Shown here in pieces: positions 5,866-6,766 of a stretch of DNA of 6,766 nucleotides. Made by a program: the position numbers and the translations under genes. Below the pieces are notes generated by a model. It worked only from the letters and a program-made list of their open reading frames with translations. It was not told the DNA's origin and ran no database searches. Position 1 is the stretch's first letter. The number at the start of each line of letters is the position of its first letter. The stretch is from Solirubrobacterales bacterium. Lineage in GTDB: Bacteria; Actinomycetota; Thermoleophilia; Solirubrobacterales; Solirubrobacteraceae. The stretch is from contig JAOPZU010000480.1 in assembly GCA_025963955.1 (NCBI GenBank), forward strand, positions 1 to 6,766, written 5' to 3'.

Positions 5866-6766
5866 CCCGGCTCACGGGGTGGGCGCTGCGGCGCCCGCGG
5901 ACGGTCCTGCTCGTGTGGCTCGTGGCCACGGTCGCGCTGGCCGTCAACGGCACCCGCCTGGAGGGCCACATCGCGCCGACGTCGATCGAGGTGCCCGGAA
6001 CCCCGTCCCAGGCGGCCCAGGACCTTGCCGACCGCGAGATCGGCGCGCGCGGCCAGGCACCGATCCTGCTGCAGGGGCCGGCCGCGGCGGTGGACGCCCA
6101 GGCGACCCGCCTGGCCGCGGCGCTGCGGCGCGAGGGCCGGAACACCGTCATCTCCTCCCGCGACCGCGGCGCTCCGCCCGCGCTGCAGCCGCGTGGAGGC
6201 GGGGCGGTGATCCTCGTCGAGCGACCCACGGACGAGTCGTTCGGGCCGGAGGTCGCCGACGCGGTCCGCACGGTGGTCCGCGCGCAGGTCCGCCCGCCGG
6301 TCCGGGCGTCGATCAGCGGGTTCTCGGTCATCGGCGGCGCGATCTCGGAGGAATCGGTCTCCAACGCCCACGACGCGGAGAAGCTCGCGGCGCCGATCCT
6401 GCTGCTGGTGCTGCTGTTCGTCTTCCGGACCCCGCTCGCGGCCGCGATCCCCGCAGTCCTCGGCGGGGCGACGGTGGCCAGTGCGCTCGGCGTCGCCGAC
6501 CTCGTCGCCCGCCTGCGCGACGTCACGGACGTCGCCACGCCGCTGGCCTCCATGATGGGGCTCGCGCTGGGCGTCGACTACTCGCTGCTGATGGTCTCGC
6601 GCTTCCGCGAGGCCCGGGGGCGCGGGCTGGAGGTCCCGGAGGCGGCCGCGCTGGCCGCGCGGACCTCCGGGCGCACCGTCCTGGTGGCGGGCGGGACGCT
6701 GGCGGCGACGATGGTGGTAGCGGTGCTCCTGGCGCCCGGGACGTTCCTGCAGTCCGCGGCGATCGG
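5862..6766 (+). CDS. MMPL/RND-family membrane exporter, N-terminal part (cut by window edge)
   Basis: An open frame of 301 codons starts at GTG 5862-5864 and runs off the right edge. An in-frame TGA lies three codons upstream (5853-5855), so GTG is the only sensible start. MMPL proteins are proton-driven exporters of lipids or hydrophobic drugs in the cytoplasmic membrane. The order is as expected: basic N-terminus WALRRPR (7-13), TM1 (about 14-29), a periplasmic porter domain (about 30-173) ending in the family-like NAHDAEKLAAP, TM2 (about 177-188), TM3 (about 193-212), then TM4 with MGLALGVDYSLLMVSRFREARGRG. That last block is the MMPL signature, and Asp239-Tyr240 correspond to the proton-relay Asp-Tyr of MmpL3 (Asp256/Tyr257 in M. 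tuberculosis, recalled). A further hydrophobic segment (273-291) begins TM5. The second half, including the matching Asp-Tyr pair, is outside the window. It lies downstream of a TetR gene on the same strand, with operator-like palindromes between. The substrate is unknown. Confidence 0.9.
   Translation, partial: MTRLTGWALRRPRTVLLVWLVATVALAVNGTRLEGHIAPTSIEVPGTPSQAAQDLADREIGARGQAPILLQGPAAAVDAQATRLAAALRREGRNTVISSRDRGAPPALQPRGGGAVILVERPTDESFGPEVADAVRTVVRAQVRPPVRASISGFSVIGGAISEESVSNAHDAEKLAAPILLLVLLFVFRTPLAAAIPAVLGGATVASALGVADLVARLRDVTDVATPLASMMGLALGVDYSLLMVSRFREARGRGLEVPEAAALAARTSGRTVLVAGGTLAATMVVAVLLAPGTFLQSAAI

Noticed and set aside
5583..6553. Minus-strand open frames over the TetR gene end and the exporter (5583-6371, 5831-6553)
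   Set aside because: They are antisense to a frame carrying the MMPL signature and transmembrane pattern, and their translations are Arg/Ser/Thr-rich without domain features.

Overview
The window is a very GC-rich (roughly 70% or more by eye), densely coded stretch with strong G/C bias at third codon positions, short gaps, 4- and 14-base gene overlaps and apparently leaderless promoters. This fits a high-GC actinobacterium (Actinomycetota). The acyltransferase genes resemble, as I remember them, the Mycobacterium tuberculosis PlsB2 / PlsC / diacylglycerol acyltransferase cluster (Rv2482c-Rv2484c). I cannot place it at genus level. Nothing looks like a phage, plasmid, IS element, CRISPR array or RNA gene.

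Left block (1-5087, minus strand): a glycerolipid operon read right to left. The order is plsB (glycerol-3-phosphate acyltransferase), plsC (a HAD-IB phosphatase-like domain fused to a 1-acylglycerol-3-phosphate acyltransferase), gpsA (glycerol-3-phosphate dehydrogenase) and the first 85 codons of a wax ester synthase/diacylglycerol acyltransferase (WS/DGAT) that runs off the left edge. plsB and plsC overlap by 14 bases, plsC and gpsA overlap by 4 (ATGA), and the WS/DGAT gene follows after 73 bases. Together they could make glycerol-3-phosphate, acylate it twice to phosphatidic acid and, if the HAD domain or another enzyme removes the phosphate, acylate diacylglycerol to triacylglycerol.

Middle (5088-5193): a 106-base divergent control region. 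On each strand a -10-like hexamer ends exactly 6 bases before the start codon (TAGAGT for plsB, TACGAT for the TetR gene), so both transcripts may be leaderless.

Right block (5194-6766, plus strand): a 200-aa TetR-family regulator, then a 65-base gap, then the first 301 codons of an MMPL/RND-type membrane exporter that runs off the right edge. The gap holds a TTGACA -35 box inside an imperfect palindrome, a perfect 6+4+6 palindrome over the proposed -10 and transcription start, and a 6-codon reading frame whose stop overlaps the exporter's GTG start. The likely logic is that the TetR protein represses the exporter and perhaps itself. Whether the exporter moves a lipid linked to the left operon is inference from position only.

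I see no clearly new system. The items most worth a second look are the possible near-complete triacylglycerol operon with a fused phosphatase domain, and the compact exporter control region.
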